A DNA stretch of 64,000 nucleotides, taken from assembly GCA_028287305.1 (NCBI GenBank), contig JAQBPX010000038.1:558001-622000 (forward strand), read 5' to 3'. The notes under the pieces were generated by a model, which made no database searches, had not been told where the DNA came from, and worked only from the letters and a program-made list of their open reading frames with translations. Shown one piece after another: positions 45,680 through 54,708 of the stretch. How positions within the stretch are numbered: the stretch's first letter is position 1; each line of letters opens with the position of its first letter. A program made the position numbers and the translations under genes. This DNA comes from Gemmatimonadota bacterium. Its GTDB lineage: Bacteria; Gemmatimonadota; Gemmatimonadetes; Gemmatimonadales; Gemmatimonadaceae.

Positions 45680-47755
45680 TCACTTCACCCGCCGAATCCT
45701 GATCGCCTGCCCTCCCCCCGCCGCCATCACCACCTGCAGCGTGGTCGAGCGCGTCACCGGTTTCTGCGAGATCGCGATCGCCGTCGGGTTGTCCCGCCAG
45801 CTCGCGCCCTTTCCGTCGGCATACACCTCGGCCACATAGCTGCCGGCGCCGAGGAAGCTGAGCGGCACGCTCACCGTGCGCGCCTCCTCATCGGTGATCG
45901 CGCCCACGAACCACTCGTCCTTCCCCTTCGCCTTGCGCGCGACCGCGACGTAATCGCCAATGCGCCCGGAGATCACCCGCGTGGTGTCCCAGTCGACGGC
46001 GACGTCGCGAATGAACTGGAAGGCCGGCTGCCCCTCGTAGTTCTCGATCAGGTCGGCCGCCATCTGCACGGGCGAGTAGAGCACGACGTACAGGGCGAGC
46101 TGCTTGGCGAGTGTCGTGCGGGGTCGCGAGTCCTCGGGCTTCCGCGCGACGCCCTCCGGGCGCTTCACGAGCAGGTCGAAGATCCCCGGCGTGAAGTCCA
46201 TGGGCCCCGAGAGCAGCCGCGTGAAGAAGAGGATCGTCTCGTGCTCGGGCGGGTTGCCGCCTTCCCCGCCCCATGCGTTGTACTCCTGCCCGCGCGCGCC
46301 CTCGCGCGACATCATGTTCGGCCAGGTGCGGCGCTCGCCGGTGTCGTGAATGGGCTCGTGCACGTCCACCATGATGCCGTACTTCGCCGCGGTCTCCACC
46401 ACGCGGCGGTAGTGGCGCACCATGTACTGCCCCGTGTGCGAATGCCCTTCCTGCGTCTTGTCGTTCACGTACCCGCTCTTGATCGACTTGATGCCGAGTC
46501 GCTGGTAGAGCGCGAACGCGCTGTCGAGCTGGCGCTCGTAGTTCGCGATCCCCATCGCCGTCTCGTTGTGGCCGATGATGGTGACGCCCTTCTGCTTCGC
46601 GTACTGCGTCACGGCCTGTATGTCGTAGTCGGGATACGGCTGCGTGAAGGAGAACTGGCCGTGCGTGCCCATCCAGTCGCCATTCCAGCCGAGGTTCCAT
46701 CCCTCCACCAGCACGCCCTTCAGGCCGTTTGCCGCGGCGAAATCGATGTAGCGCTTCGTGTTCGCCGTCGTCGCCCCGTGCTTCGGGCCCTCACCCCACG
46801 TGAAGGTGTTGAGGTGCATCCCCCACCAGATGCCATCGTACTTCATCGGCGCGATCCAGGCGGTGTTCGCGATCCGGCTCGGTGGGTTCAGCTTGAGCCC
46901 CAGCACGCTCGGCGCCAGGTCTTCCACGCGATCGGCGAGCTGCAGCGTGCGCCAGGGCGTGATGAGCGGCGCATGGCCGCGCACCTTCACGCCATCGGCC
47001 CACGGCGAGAGCGACACATGCAGCGTGCGGCTCTCGAACTTCCCCGCGAGTGTCATCCCCGCGTAGTCCACCAGGTGCGCCTCGTGGATCACGGCCTTAA
47101 TGCCGTTCTGCAGCTCGAGCGTGAGCGGCGTGTGCACCGTGTCGAGGTTGCTCACCGGGCTCGCCGCGAACAGGTCCTCGTAGCGATCCGGGCGCGGCTT
47201 GCTGGCGGAGATCCACCAGGCGCGCGCATCGTCGGCGATGGTGAACTCGGTGAGCTCGTCGCTCATCTCGTAGTCACCGAACGCCGCGCTCTCCGCCACC
47301 TCGTAGCAGAACGCGATGCCGTCGTCGAAGGCGCGCACGACCACCGTGAACTTCCGCCCGGGCGCGACCATCTCCTCCACGCTCACGCGCAGCTCGTTGT
47401 GCTGGTCGCGCACGCGCGACACCTCGCCCCACGGCAGCGTGAACGTCGAGTCGTAGGTGGCGCGGGTGGAACCCGTGATCCGCAGGCTGTCGCTGAGCGC
47501 GCGCGCCCCGCGGAACGCGAACCCCAGCCGCGACGGCAGGATGACCTTCATCCCGCGCCGCTCCACCCCGTAGAACAGCTGCCCGTGCTGCGTGCCGATC
47601 GACACGACGTTCTTCGCGTCGGGACTCGCCACCGTGAGGGGCGCAGGATCCTGCGCCCGCGCGCGGCACGGCACCAGCACGAACATTCCCAGCACGAGCG
47701 ACGCACGCGCCGCCGCGCGAACCCGGCGCGCGCGGGTGATTCCAGTCAGTCTCAT
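45680..47755 (-). CDS. GH97 alpha-glucosidase (SusB-like)
   Basis: This 691-aa secreted protein matches the SusB/GH97 family. It has an N-terminal beta-super-sandwich, then a TIM-barrel with YDGIWWGMHLNTFTWGEG, GVLVEGWNLGW, YGIMVDVHEPIHDTGERRTWP and GNPPEHETILFFTRLL. The Glu residues in the last two motifs fit the inverting catalytic arrangement of SusB. The signal peptide ends ARAQ, so it acts in the periplasm on maltodextrins. It lies in the operon between two amylase-type genes. Confidence 0.96.
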   Translation of the reverse strand: MRLTGITRARRVRAAARASLVLGMFVLVPCRARAQDPAPLTVASPDAKNVVSIGTQHGQLFYGVERRGMKVILPSRLGFAFRGARALSDSLRITGSTRATYDSTFTLPWGEVSRVRDQHNELRVSVEEMVAPGRKFTVVVRAFDDGIAFCYEVAESAAFGDYEMSDELTEFTIADDARAWWISASKPRPDRYEDLFAASPVSNLDTVHTPLTLELQNGIKAVIHEAHLVDYAGMTLAGKFESRTLHVSLSPWADGVKVRGHAPLITPWRTLQLADRVEDLAPSVLGLKLNPPSRIANTAWIAPMKYDGIWWGMHLNTFTWGEGPKHGATTANTKRYIDFAAANGLKGVLVEGWNLGWNGDWMGTHGQFSFTQPYPDYDIQAVTQYAKQKGVTIIGHNETAMGIANYERQLDSAFALYQRLGIKSIKSGYVNDKTQEGHSHTGQYMVRHYRRVVETAAKYGIMVDVHEPIHDTGERRTWPNMMSREGARGQEYNAWGGEGGNPPEHETILFFTRLLSGPMDFTPGIFDLLVKRPEGVARKPEDSRPRTTLAKQLALYVVLYSPVQMAADLIENYEGQPAFQFIRDVAVDWDTTRVISGRIGDYVAVARKAKGKDEWFVGAITDEEARTVSVPLSFLGAGSYVAEVYADGKGASWRDNPTAIAISQKPVTRSTTLQVVMAAGGGQAIRIRRVK

Positions 47756-47770
47756 TGACGTTCGACCGGC

Positions 47771-49354
47771 TTAGGGACGGGCGTTCGCGTCGATCGCGAT
47801 CGCGGAATTCGCTGCAAGGGAGAGCTTGATGCTGCCGTCCGTCTCGACCGTGATGCGCGTACCTGCGCAGCCCGTGGCCGACTTTCCGCCGGTGATCAAC
47901 TCGCAGTACACCCCCGCGGGCAATCCCGTCGGCACCGCCTGCGTCACCGTCGTGGTGTTCCGGTTGATGGCGACGAATCCCTTGTCGCCCCGCGAGAACG
48001 CGATCGCGTTGGCGCCGTCGTCCCACCAGCGATTCACGTCCGTGCCGGCGACCACCTTCCGGAACGCGACCATGTTCGCGATGTACGGGTCGCGATGCTC
48101 GCAGACGAACTGGCCAATGGTCGCCGTCTCGAGGCTCGACGCGCACGTCGTCGGCAGCGTCCATCCATTCGCGTCGCTCGGCGGTCCCTGGGAGTTTCCA
48201 CTGGGGCAGCTGAATGCGAAGCTCGAGAGCACCAGCGGATAGCCGTACGGCTGCGCGAGCAGCCACACATTGGCCAGGCGGAAGGTCTGCGGGTCGCGGT
48301 AGCTCAGCCCGCAGTTGTGCTGTGTGTCGTGATTCTGCAGGAAGATCACCGCCTTGTCACTCGGGATCAGCCCCCACGCGCTCGGCGAGAACTGCTTGCC
48401 CGCCGGCCCGTTCGGGTTGAGGTCCGAGATCGCCTGCCCGTTGAGCTTCGTGAACTTGTCGCCCACGCCGGTCACGGTGAACTCGGTGATGTCCGCCGCG
48501 CCGCCGGAGTCGTATCCCTCGCCGTAGTAGTCGCGCGGCGAGAGCGCCTCACCAGAGCCGGCGGCGATCTCCAGGTAGAAGTACGGAATCGCGCGTCCCT
48601 CTGCCTTGAGCGTGACGTTGACGATCGACATGATGCTGTCGAGGTCCACCTGCTGCATGTGCTTCGCCGCGTCCACGCGATAGCCGGCGACGTCGGCGCG
48701 CGCGAGCGCGATCAGGTACCCCGCGATCTTCTGTCGCACCGACGGGAGCGACGTGTCGAGGTCGGGCAGGCCGAACAGCTCGCAGTCCTGGACGTTGGCC
48801 GCGTCGGAGTAGTTGCCCACCGTGCAGCCCGGGTGGAAGTCGGTGGGCGAATAGAGCCCCGGATAGCTGTACTTCGTGTACGCCGTGCCATTGCTGCCGG
48901 TGCCCGGGCTCGGCGAGTTGGTCATGTGGTTGATGACCGCGTCCACGATGATGTCAACGCCCACCGCCTTGCAGCGCTGCACCATGGCGCGGAACTCGGT
49001 GCCGCTGCCGGAGCGGCTCTTCTCGATCGAATAGCTCACCGGCTGGTAGCGCTCGCTCCAGTCGTGGCTCGGCGTGATGCTGTGCTCGTTCGGCGGCGAG
49101 ACCTGCACCGCCTTGAACCCCTTGGGCGCGAGCACCGTCTCGCACTCGCTGGCGATGCTGTTCCACGGCCAGTCGAACAGGTGCACCGCGACGTCACCCG
49201 CAGCGCCGTGACCCGTGGCTCGGTAGGTGGAATTGAGGGTGGGGCGAGTCACCGGGCCGGCGACGGTGCCGGTGATCTTCGGGGCACTGCTGCCGCATGA
49301 AATCAGTGCCGCTGCGCAGGCGAATGATGCTGCTCGTTCCAGTACTCGTCGCAG
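47771..49354 (-). CDS. GH13 alpha-amylase (animal/actinobacterial type) with unusual start
   Basis: This lipoprotein-like alpha-amylase has GDVAVHLFDWPWNSIASECE, GYRVDAAKHM (Asp), FYLEIAAG (Glu) and FLQNHDTQHN (Asp), as in secreted animal and Streptomyces amylases. The N-terminal signal RRVLERAASFACAAALISC is clearly present, yet no ATG, GTG or TTG precedes it in frame. The nearest candidates are CTG at 49354 or 49342, and I use 49354. Upstream in-frame residues are only antisense to the GxxExxY gene. The gene may have lost its original start when the GxxExxY element arrived. Four or more cysteines suggest disulphides. Confidence 0.88.
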   Translation of the reverse strand: MRRVLERAASFACAAALISCGSSAPKITGTVAGPVTRPTLNSTYRATGHGAAGDVAVHLFDWPWNSIASECETVLAPKGFKAVQVSPPNEHSITPSHDWSERYQPVSYSIEKSRSGSGTEFRAMVQRCKAVGVDIIVDAVINHMTNSPSPGTGSNGTAYTKYSYPGLYSPTDFHPGCTVGNYSDAANVQDCELFGLPDLDTSLPSVRQKIAGYLIALARADVAGYRVDAAKHMQQVDLDSIMSIVNVTLKAEGRAIPYFYLEIAAGSGEALSPRDYYGEGYDSGGAADITEFTVTGVGDKFTKLNGQAISDLNPNGPAGKQFSPSAWGLIPSDKAVIFLQNHDTQHNCGLSYRDPQTFRLANVWLLAQPYGYPLVLSSFAFSCPSGNSQGPPSDANGWTLPTTCASSLETATIGQFVCEHRDPYIANMVAFRKVVAGTDVNRWWDDGANAIAFSRGDKGFVAINRNTTTVTQAVPTGLPAGVYCELITGGKSATGCAGTRITVETDGSIKLSLAANSAIAIDANARP

Positions 49355-49363
49355 CTTCCAGTC

Positions 49364-49807
49364 ATGGAAAGCAACGACAAGTGCATTCAGCCGCGGACGA
49401 GCGCGGACGAGCGAGGAAAACTGCCACGACTCGAACGAGGCGACACCACCGGAAGAATCATCAACGCCTTTTATCACGTGTACGGCACCCTCGGATACGG
49501 CTACCTGGAATCGGTCTATCGCAACGCATTCGCGATGACGCTTCGGAAGCGCGGCTTCGACGTAATTACCGAAGGCGAGCTCACGGTGAACTTTGAAGGA
49601 GAGATCGTTGGCTCCTTCAGGGCCGACTTGCTCGTGGACCTGAGCATCGTGCTCGAGCTGAAAACCGCGAAGGCCATCGACCCGGCACACGAGGCCCAAC
49701 TCCTCAACTACCTCAAGACCAGTGGCCTCGAGCTAGGCTTCGTCTTCAACTTCGGTCCGAAGCCTACGTTCAGCCGACGCGCCTTCACTCATCCTGGCCG
49801 GCGGTAG
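49364..49807 (+). CDS. GxxExxY family protein, copy 2, carried in an inverted repeat
   Basis: This 147-aa protein has GYGYLESVYRNAF (GxxExxY), FRADLLVDLSIVLELKTAK (a PD-(D/E)XK-like DxnExK pattern) and the ending LGFVFNFGPKP. It is a paralogue of the protein at 20171. Its first 25 residues are partly encoded by the left arm of an inverted repeat (49390-49424), whose mate is at 49818-49856. It runs opposite to the flanking Sus genes and separates susD from the amylase genes. The only ATG available is at 49364, outside the arm. Confidence 0.9.
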   Translation: MESNDKCIQPRTSADERGKLPRLERGDTTGRIINAFYHVYGTLGYGYLESVYRNAFAMTLRKRGFDVITEGELTVNFEGEIVGSFRADLLVDLSIVLELKTAKAIDPAHEAQLLNYLKTSGLELGFVFNFGPKPTFSRRAFTHPGRR

Positions 49808-49856
49808 TGACTATCCTGCAGCTCTCCGCGCTAGTCCGCGCTAGTCCGCGGCAAAA
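49390..49856. mobile_element. Inverted-repeat-flanked GxxExxY cassette
   Basis: Arms GCCGCGGACGAGCGCGGACG plus AGCG (from 49390) and, inverted, the same phrase ending at 49856 match at about 30 of 35 positions. Both arms are about 10-11-bp tandem repeats. They enclose almost the whole GxxExxY gene. The arm phrase is shared with the ORF-less inverted repeat at 41541-41651. Confidence 0.7.
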
Positions 49857-49888
49857 GCAGTTGCAGTTCCATCCACCCCGAAAGCAAA

Positions 49889-49926
49889 CAGCACACCGGC
49901 GAGGTTCGAACCTTACCGGTGTGCCG
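49889..49926 (-). terminator. Terminator hairpin after susD
   Basis: GCACACCGG and its complement form a 9-bp stem that continues, after one mismatch, into an inner AGGTTCGAACCT palindrome. On the minus strand it is followed by TGTTTGCTTT. It lies 81 bp past the susD stop, which suggests the susCD transcript ends before the amylase genes. Confidence 0.7.
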
Positions 49927-50006
49927 TTTCAATCGTGCAGTCAGCCCTTGTCCAGCCTTGTCCGGTCTTGTCCTGTTCAAGGCTGTTCAAGGGCCCCGGC
50001 GCGAAA

Positions 50007-51596
50007 TCAGTATCCGGGATTCTGCTTCAGGTTCGGATTCGCAATCAGCTCCGACGCCGGGAGGGGGTACAGGTTGCGGAAGGCCTCGGTCACCTTGCCG
50101 GCCGGCACGCCACCCTTCCACTGCCAGATCCCCGCCGTCGTGAAGAGCCCGTAACGGATCAGGTCCTGGCGACGGTGTCCTTCCCAGTAGAGCTCACGTG
50201 CGCGCTCTGCCAGGACGAAGTCCAGCGTGAGCTGGGCATCGGTGATGTTGTGGCTCGCGTCGCCGTAGGCACGCTGGCGCAGGGCGTTCATGTACGTGAG
50301 CGCCTGGGCACGCGAGCCGCCGCCGCCGCGCAGCACGGCCTCAGCGTAGATCAGGTAAGCCTCGGCAAGCCGGAACATCGGATAGTCCGTGTCCGGGAAG
50401 GCCGGGTTGCTGCCGGCCGCGCCCGTGGACGTGACGTTCCGGTACTTCGGCGCGCCGTAGCCATCGTTGAAGTTCGTGAGGTTCACGACATCCTTCGCCT
50501 GGCCGTCCGTGAAGAACGAGTTGGCGCGCTTGTCAGAGCCCACCACGCCGGCGAACTGGTTGACCAGCTCGGGACGCGCGCGGAGGCCGTACCAGCCACC
50601 GTCGATGCCATACGCTGCGGCGTTCATGTTGCCGCCGACCGATGCATGGATGAGGAAGGTGGTGCCGCCGAAGGACTGCGTGTGCAGCCCGTCCTGCGTG
50701 ACCGGGAAGACCATCTCGGGCGACAGGTTGTTGTCGGCCGCGAAGATCCGGCTGTAGTTCGGGTCGAGCGTCACGCCACTGCTGATCACGTCCTGCGCCG
50801 AGGCCAGGGCGGAAGCGGCATTGGCCGTTCCCGTGTAGACGCCGGCGTTCAGGTAGAGGTTCGCCAGGACCATGGCGGCTGCGGCCTGGCTCGCGCGACC
50901 GTACTGCACGGCGCTCGCGGTGGGCAGCAGCGGCTTGACGGCCTTCAGCTCGCTCTCGACGTACGCGTACACCTGCGCACGCGTGGCCTGCGTGGGCGGC
51001 GTGGCGCCGATCTGGAAGTCTTCCGTGACGAGCGGGATGTCACCGAAGAGGTCGATGCCATGCCAGTAGCTGAGCGCGCGGAGGAAGCGCGCCTCGGCAC
51101 GGTAGGTCTGGATGGTGGCCTTGAGGGCGTCCGGCGTGCCGCGGGCGGCGAGCTTGCCGTCCGTGGTCTCGCGGAGGAACTCGTTGGCCAGGCCGACCTG
51201 GTAGTAGATGCGGTAGTACATCGAGCCGAGGAACTGGTTGCTCGAGCCCCACTGCTGGGTGTTGAGCTCCTGCACGCCGGCGTCGTTCCAGGCGATCACG
51301 GCCTCGTCGGTCGGCAGCTCCTGCATCTGCCAGTAGAGGCGGACGTACTGCGAGAAGCCTTCGTCGATGCCGGCGATGTCGCCCTGTCCAGCCGGGCCGC
51401 TCTGGCCCGAGGTGGCCAGGCCGGCATACACCTTGGCGATGAAGGACTGGTAGCTGGACGGGTCGTTGAAGACGTTGGCGCCCGTCACCGTGGACTTGGG
51501 CAGCGTGGTCACGTCCGAGTTGCACGCGGTGACCGCGACGGCGGCCCCGAGCAACAGGGTTGCGACGACCTGTCGCGTGCTGTTCTGGATATTCAT
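50007..51596 (-). CDS. SusD/RagB-family glycan-binding lipoprotein
   Basis: This 529-aa outer-membrane lipoprotein has a signal ending VTAC (Cys25). The SusD/RagB fold is recognised by TYRAEARFLRALSYWHGIDLFGDIPL and ALTYMNALRQRAY, then AERARELYWEGHRRQDLIRYG and the family ending YPLPASELIANPNLKQNPGY. It caps the SusC barrel and binds glucan at the cell surface. The ATG at 51596 is spaced seven bases from AGGG. It follows susC by 26 bp. Confidence 0.96.
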   Translation of the reverse strand: MNIQNSTRQVVATLLLGAAVAVTACNSDVTTLPKSTVTGANVFNDPSSYQSFIAKVYAGLATSGQSGPAGQGDIAGIDEGFSQYVRLYWQMQELPTDEAVIAWNDAGVQELNTQQWGSSNQFLGSMYYRIYYQVGLANEFLRETTDGKLAARGTPDALKATIQTYRAEARFLRALSYWHGIDLFGDIPLVTEDFQIGATPPTQATRAQVYAYVESELKAVKPLLPTASAVQYGRASQAAAAMVLANLYLNAGVYTGTANAASALASAQDVISSGVTLDPNYSRIFAADNNLSPEMVFPVTQDGLHTQSFGGTTFLIHASVGGNMNAAAYGIDGGWYGLRARPELVNQFAGVVGSDKRANSFFTDGQAKDVVNLTNFNDGYGAPKYRNVTSTGAAGSNPAFPDTDYPMFRLAEAYLIYAEAVLRGGGGSRAQALTYMNALRQRAYGDASHNITDAQLTLDFVLAERARELYWEGHRRQDLIRYGLFTTAGIWQWKGGVPAGKVTEAFRNLYPLPASELIANPNLKQNPGY

Positions 51597-51622
51597 GGTC
51601 ATTCCCTTGTGAGTGGGCAGCA

Positions 51623-54610
51623 TCAGAACGTGAAGTTCGCGCCGCCCACGAACGTCCGTGAGCGAGGATAGATGTTGTTGTCGATGCCGTTCAGGCCGGC
51701 CGTCGGATCGACGCCGCTGTACTTCGTGTGCGTGAACACGTTCTGGATGGTCCCGAACAGGCGAACCTGCTTCACCGAGTACCGGTTCCGCAGCGTGTAG
51801 CCCAGCGTCAGGTTGTCCATCCGCACGAAGCTCGCATCCTCGACGTAGACGTCGGAGAAGTACTGCGGGTTCACGAAGTTGGTCTTCAGCACCGACGTGC
51901 TGAGGTTGACCGGGAAGCCGCCCTTCAACGCGTTGTAGTTGCCGATGTTCGAGGCCACGTTGTTGTAGACGTAGTTGCCGGTGTAGGCGCGCAGCGTGGT
52001 GCTGGCGTCGAAGTCGCGCCACGACATGTTCGACGTGTGCCCGAAGATCCACTTCGGCTGCGGGCTGTGGAACGCGACGCGATCATCCTGGTTGATCTGC
52101 TTGTCGTTGTTCTGGTCCACGTAGAGGTCCTGCTCGTTGATCGTGCCATCCTTGTTCGTGTCCGTGTAGATCGGGTTGCCCGACCCGTCACGGATGTGCT
52201 TGTACACGAAGAAGGAGTTCACCGGCAGCCCCGGCTGCAGGACCTCGATGTTGCTGCCCACGCCGCCCGCGATGCCGCCGGTCAGGATCTGTTCCTTGCC
52301 CGTGCCCACCGCGTTGATGTGCAGCAGCGTGTTCGTGTTGGTGGAAGCGTTGAAGTTGCCGCTCCACGCGAAGCCCTTGTTGCTGTTGCGGATGATGTCG
52401 GCCGCGATGCCCAGCTCGAAGCCGGTGTTCTTCATGCTGCCGATGTTCGTCGTGACGAAGTTCGACAGGTTGGTGCCTGCCGCGACCGGGACGTAGAAGA
52501 TCAGGTCCTTCGTCTTCTTGTTGTAGCCGTCCACGGTGGCCGTGATCCGGTTGTCCCAGAAGCCGAGGTCCGCGCCGAAGTCGTTCGACGTCGTCTGCTC
52601 CCAGCGGATGCCGGGGTCAGCGGCGCTCGGACGGATGGTCGTCACGAACTGGTTGCCGAACTGCACCTGGGCGCGCGCGTCGCCGATGCCATACGACGAG
52701 TAGGCGGCGTAGTTGCCGAAGGCCTGGTTGCCGTTCACGCCGTACGAGTACCGCAACTTGAGGTCCGAGAGGACGTTCAGGCGGCCCTTCATCCACGGCT
52801 CGTCGATGATGCGCCAGCCGAGCGCGGCCGACGGGAACACGCCGTACTGGTTGTCCGGGCCGAAGCGGCTCGAGCCATCGCGACGGACCGTGAGGCCCAC
52901 CAGGTAGCGGTCCATGAGCGAGAAGTTGGCGCGTGCGAACTGCGACACGAGCTTCGACTCGTCCACGTAGATGTAGTTGCTGTTCACCTTCGCCGCTGGC
53001 ACGCCGTTGGCGCCGAGCAGGTCGGAGGAGAGGCCCGACGCGAAGAAGCCCTCGTTGTCGTTCTTCGAGTCTTCGCGCGAGATGCCCGCCGTGAGGTCCA
53101 CGTGCGTCTGGTACATGCCCAGGTCGCGGCCGTAGTTGCCGTAGACCTCGAGCACGGTGTTCACCTGGCTCGGGCTGTTGCGGCTCACGTTGCCACCGTT
53201 GCTGCTGGTGACCTGGCCACGCTCGGTGCTCGGCGCGAAGTAGGTGCGCGTCGAGTTGGCGACGTCATACGCGCCGTTCACGGTGCCGGAGAGGCCAGCG
53301 AGGAACGGGAACGAATACTTCGCCTGCAGGTCGCCGAGGCTGCGATAGCCGACGCCCTTGTCGGTGATCTGGGCCAGCATCGCCAGCGGGTTGCCGGGGG
53401 CGAGGTTGTTGTTGTACTGGTAGTAGGTGCCCGCTGCCGTCAGCGGATTCTGCGTGGGGTTGAACTGCGTCGCGGTGCCGATCACGCCGCTCGGCGTATA
53501 GTCGTCCTCGGTGCGCGTCCCCTTGAGCGTGGCGCTGATGTTGAGGCGCTTGTTCAGGAGCTGGTCACCGTAGTGCAGCCCCGTGGACATGCGCTTGACG
53601 TTGGTGCCCTGGACCACGCCTTCCTGGTTCAGGTAGCCGAGCGAGAAACGGTAGAGCATGTCGGACCGGCCGCCGGCGAAGGCGAGCGAGTGGTCCTGGC
53701 CGAAGCCGTTGCGCTGCACCAGGTCGCGATAGTTCACGTTGCCGGCGCCGAGGAGGCTGACGCTTTCCGGCGCGTACTTGGTGACCGCGGCGCGGAACTG
53801 GTCGGCCGAGAGGACATCCGGCCCGCCCGTGACGCGCGAGCTCGAGATGCTGGTCGAGTAGGTGACCTGCGAGCCGGCCGCGCCCTGCTTCGTGGTGACG
53901 ATGATGACACCGTTGGCGCCGCGCGATCCGTAGATCGCCGTGGCCGACGCGTCCTTGAGGACGGTGATGTTCTCGATGTCGTCCGGGTTGATGAAGTTGA
54001 GCGGGTTGCGCCCGGACGAGATGCCGCCGCCGACCTGGAGCGGGACGTTGTCGATCACGAACAGCGGCTCGTTGCTGCTCGAGACGGACGTGCCGCCGCG
54101 AACGCGAATCGAGAGGCCGCCGCCCGGCTCGTTGTTCTCGATGACCTGGACGCCGGCCACCTTGCCCTGGATGAGCTGCTCGGGGCTGACCATGCGACCG
54201 GTGTTGAACTCCTTCTCGGTCACCTTCTCGATCGAGCCCGTCTTGTCACGCTCTTCCTGCGTGCCGTAGCCCACGACCACGGTGCCGAGTTGCACGGCCG
54301 TAGCCTTGAGGTGGAAGTCGGCGTTCGAGTTGCCGCCGGCCGTCACGATCACGCCGCGAGCGGAGTCCGGCGCGAAGCCGATGCGCGAGGCGCGCACCGT
54401 GTAGGTGCCGGGTCGCACGACGATCGTGAACTGGCCGTCATCGCGCGAGATCGCGCCGGCGCCGACGCCGAGCACGGTGACCTGGGCTCGGGGAATCGGC
54501 TGCTGGCCGTCCGAGGTGGTGACTCGCCCGGTGATGGTTCCCGTTTGGGCCAGTGCAGTGCCGCTCACGAGCGCCAGTGCAATGAGGCCCTTCAATCCTG
54601 TCCGCAACAT
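51623..54610 (-). CDS. SusC/RagA-family TonB-linked outer-membrane transporter
   Basis: This 995-aa receptor has a signal peptide (to ALAQ, about 22) and a carboxypeptidase-regulatory-like domain (GTITGRVTTSDGQQPIPRAQ). Then comes the hallmark VVVGYGTQEERDKTGSI, and a plug with PLFVIDNVPL and ATAIYGSRGANGVIIVTTK. A long barrel ends in ANFTF. It should import starch oligosaccharides with the adjacent SusD. Two adjacent ATGs exist; the second (54610) is best spaced from GAGGAG. Confidence 0.96.
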   Translation of the reverse strand: MLRTGLKGLIALALVSGTALAQTGTITGRVTTSDGQQPIPRAQVTVLGVGAGAISRDDGQFTIVVRPGTYTVRASRIGFAPDSARGVIVTAGGNSNADFHLKATAVQLGTVVVGYGTQEERDKTGSIEKVTEKEFNTGRMVSPEQLIQGKVAGVQVIENNEPGGGLSIRVRGGTSVSSSNEPLFVIDNVPLQVGGGISSGRNPLNFINPDDIENITVLKDASATAIYGSRGANGVIIVTTKQGAAGSQVTYSTSISSSRVTGGPDVLSADQFRAAVTKYAPESVSLLGAGNVNYRDLVQRNGFGQDHSLAFAGGRSDMLYRFSLGYLNQEGVVQGTNVKRMSTGLHYGDQLLNKRLNISATLKGTRTEDDYTPSGVIGTATQFNPTQNPLTAAGTYYQYNNNLAPGNPLAMLAQITDKGVGYRSLGDLQAKYSFPFLAGLSGTVNGAYDVANSTRTYFAPSTERGQVTSSNGGNVSRNSPSQVNTVLEVYGNYGRDLGMYQTHVDLTAGISREDSKNDNEGFFASGLSSDLLGANGVPAAKVNSNYIYVDESKLVSQFARANFSLMDRYLVGLTVRRDGSSRFGPDNQYGVFPSAALGWRIIDEPWMKGRLNVLSDLKLRYSYGVNGNQAFGNYAAYSSYGIGDARAQVQFGNQFVTTIRPSAADPGIRWEQTTSNDFGADLGFWDNRITATVDGYNKKTKDLIFYVPVAAGTNLSNFVTTNIGSMKNTGFELGIAADIIRNSNKGFAWSGNFNASTNTNTLLHINAVGTGKEQILTGGIAGGVGSNIEVLQPGLPVNSFFVYKHIRDGSGNPIYTDTNKDGTINEQDLYVDQNNDKQINQDDRVAFHSPQPKWIFGHTSNMSWRDFDASTTLRAYTGNYVYNNVASNIGNYNALKGGFPVNLSTSVLKTNFVNPQYFSDVYVEDASFVRMDNLTLGYTLRNRYSVKQVRLFGTIQNVFTHTKYSGVDPTAGLNGIDNNIYPRSRTFVGGANFTF

Positions 54611-54708
54611 CATGTCTCCTCGGGTAGGTGTGCTGGTCCGCGGCGCGCGTGGCTGCGGGTGAGATCGGAGTGCTGCTACCTGGCGGGTGGTTCGTGGAGA
54701 GGCGCGGA

